Assembly (NCBI RefSeq): GCF_014117325.1
Contig: NZ_CP059732.1
Coordinates: forward strand, 3,237,001-3,301,000
DNA: 64,000 nt
Direction: 5' to 3'
DNA from: Spirosoma foliorum
GTDB lineage: Bacteria > Bacteroidota > Bacteroidia > Cytophagales > Spirosomataceae
Numbering within the stretch: the first letter of the stretch is position 1; each line of letters starts with the position of its first letter. A program made the translations under genes and the position numbers. This document shows, one piece after another, positions 63,127 through 64,000 of the stretch. The notes under the pieces were generated by a model. That model was not told the origin of the DNA. It was given only the letters and a program-made list of their open reading frames with translations, and ran no database searches.

Positions 63127-64000
63127 TCAGGGCAATCGATACCCTACCAGGTAATCTCCCAGCTTGGTTCCTAACTTACCATGCCCTCCGGCGGCTATCA
63201 CCACGTATTGTTGTCCATTCACCTGATAGGTCATAGGAGTCGCCTGTCCGCTTGCCGGCAGAGGAACTTCCCATTGCAGGCTACCATCCTGTGTTTTAAA
63301 GGCACGTAAGTGGCCATCTAAACTGGCCGCTACGAAGACAAGTCCGCCCGCTGTGGCAATGGCTCCTCCGAAGTTTAACGAACCCCATTGCTTAGCTTCT
63401 GGGTATTTATTGATATCCATCATATAGCCTAAAGGTACTTCCCATTCCAGCGTTCCCTTTTTGAGGTTGATAGCCGCTAATGTTCCCCAGGGCGGTGGCG
63501 TTTGCATTTGAATGCCTCGTTCATCTCGAGTGAACATATAGCTACGTTTTAATACATAGGGTGTCCCCGACTGCATTCCGGTTTCGGCCCGAAGTAAATC
63601 CTGATCATTTTTTACCGATTCGGCCAACTTTTCCCGTTCCAGTAGTCGAATAACAGCCGCCATCCGGTTCACATTGGTGATCAACAAACCCGATGTGGGG
63701 TCATAACACATACCTCCCCAATGGATACCTCCCACGTTACCCGGTGTCATCAGGCTGCCCTGTAATGAAGGTGGCGTATAGATGCCTTGATACAAAAGCC
63801 CATCAATTCGTTTTTGAGCAATAGCTTTATCGGCAGGGGTCATGCCCCAGGCTTCTACTTTTTGTAAGCCCAATGCAGGTAGCATTGTCGGGAAGGGCTG
63901 CGTCGGAAACGCTTCTTCACCCGGAATAGTCGATTTTGGAACGGGGCGCTCCTCGACTAGTAACAAGGGTACTCCTGTCTCCCGATTCAGGATAAAGACA
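63127..64000 (-). CDS. PQQ-dependent dehydrogenase (glucose dehydrogenase-like), C-terminal part
   Basis: The reading frame is open past the right edge (first complete codon at 63999, VFILNRETGVP), so the first M at 63966 is internal. 290 residues are visible: propeller blades of a quinoprotein with the repeat-like segments GGIHWGGMCYDPTSGLLIT, GTLAAINLKKGTLEWEVPLG and the C-terminal GQQYVVIAAGGHGK. The family oxidises aldoses or alcohols in the periplasm, passing electrons to quinone. The N-terminal domain, signal peptide and any cytochrome part are off-window. Confidence 0.88.
   Translation of the reverse strand, partial: VFILNRETGVPLLLVEERPVPKSTIPGEEAFPTQPFPTMLPALGLQKVEAWGMTPADKAIAQKRIDGLLYQGIYTPPSLQGSLMTPGNVGGIHWGGMCYDPTSGLLITNVNRMAAVIRLLEREKLAESVKNDQDLLRAETGMQSGTPYVLKRSYMFTRDERGIQMQTPPPWGTLAAINLKKGTLEWEVPLGYMMDINKYPEAKQWGSLNFGGAIATAGGLVFVAASLDGHLRAFKTQDGSLQWEVPLPASGQATPMTYQVNGQQYVVIAAGGHGKLGTKLGDYLVGYRLP

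Overview
The window looks like chromosome of a Bacteroidota bacterium of the order Cytophagales, most like Spirosoma or a close relative. The evidence is type IX secretion sorting domains (types A and B) on secreted proteins, promoter-like TTG / TAnnTTTG pairs about 20 bases apart, a Bacteroidota-type YfhO protein, few Shine-Dalgarno sequences, and many dispersed palindromic repeats between genes. I recognise no tRNA, rRNA or CRISPR array. The species assignment is inference.

Most of the left and centre (about 1-49.6 kb) is an exopolysaccharide region with accessory genes. A minus-strand module at 1-3098 carries a Wzy-like polymerase, a half-length TolC-like protein and a Wzz-like chain-length protein cut by the window edge. 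Next come a secreted beta-helix protein, an Hpt / hybrid histidine kinase / FIST sensory group, a secreted GH43 enzyme, a frameshifted insertion sequence that landed inside a hairpin repeat, and a YfhO membrane protein. A plus-strand polysaccharide run (14.2-21.4 kb) starts with a receiver protein that has Glu at the phospho-acceptor position and a sugar transferase fused to a receiver-like domain. It continues with glycosyltransferases and a second Wzy paralogue. A GMC oxidoreductase pair, an unassigned protein and a 4'-phosphopantetheinyl transferase follow. Then come a gliding-type secreted protein, a frameshifted secreted glycosidase, a Wzx flippase and a cellulose-synthase-like glycosyltransferase fused to a GH26-like domain that has lost both catalytic glutamates.

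The standout is a two-gene assembly line at 34.3-45.1 kb on the minus strand: A-PCP-KS-AT-ACP-aminotransferase, then C-A-PCP-TE. The order predicts an amino-acid starter, one malonate extension, transamination of the beta-ketone, condensation with a second amino acid, and release. It lies just downstream of a second Wzz-like / half-TolC pair and a processive glycosyltransferase (45.2-49.6 kb), so a small peptide-polyketide pathway is embedded in the polysaccharide locus. The phosphopantetheinyl transferase at 25.3 kb could activate its carrier domains.

From 49.8 kb onward the window is mostly housekeeping: frr and pyrH, a sugar-phosphate isomerase-like protein, a biotin carrier protein, an EamA transporter, dusB-like, a CPBP protease, a DUF2007-like protein, cdsA, an LpxH-like phosphatase, a histidine-rich lipoprotein, bioB, a secreted protein of unknown function, and the C-terminal part of a PQQ-dependent dehydrogenase cut by the right edge.
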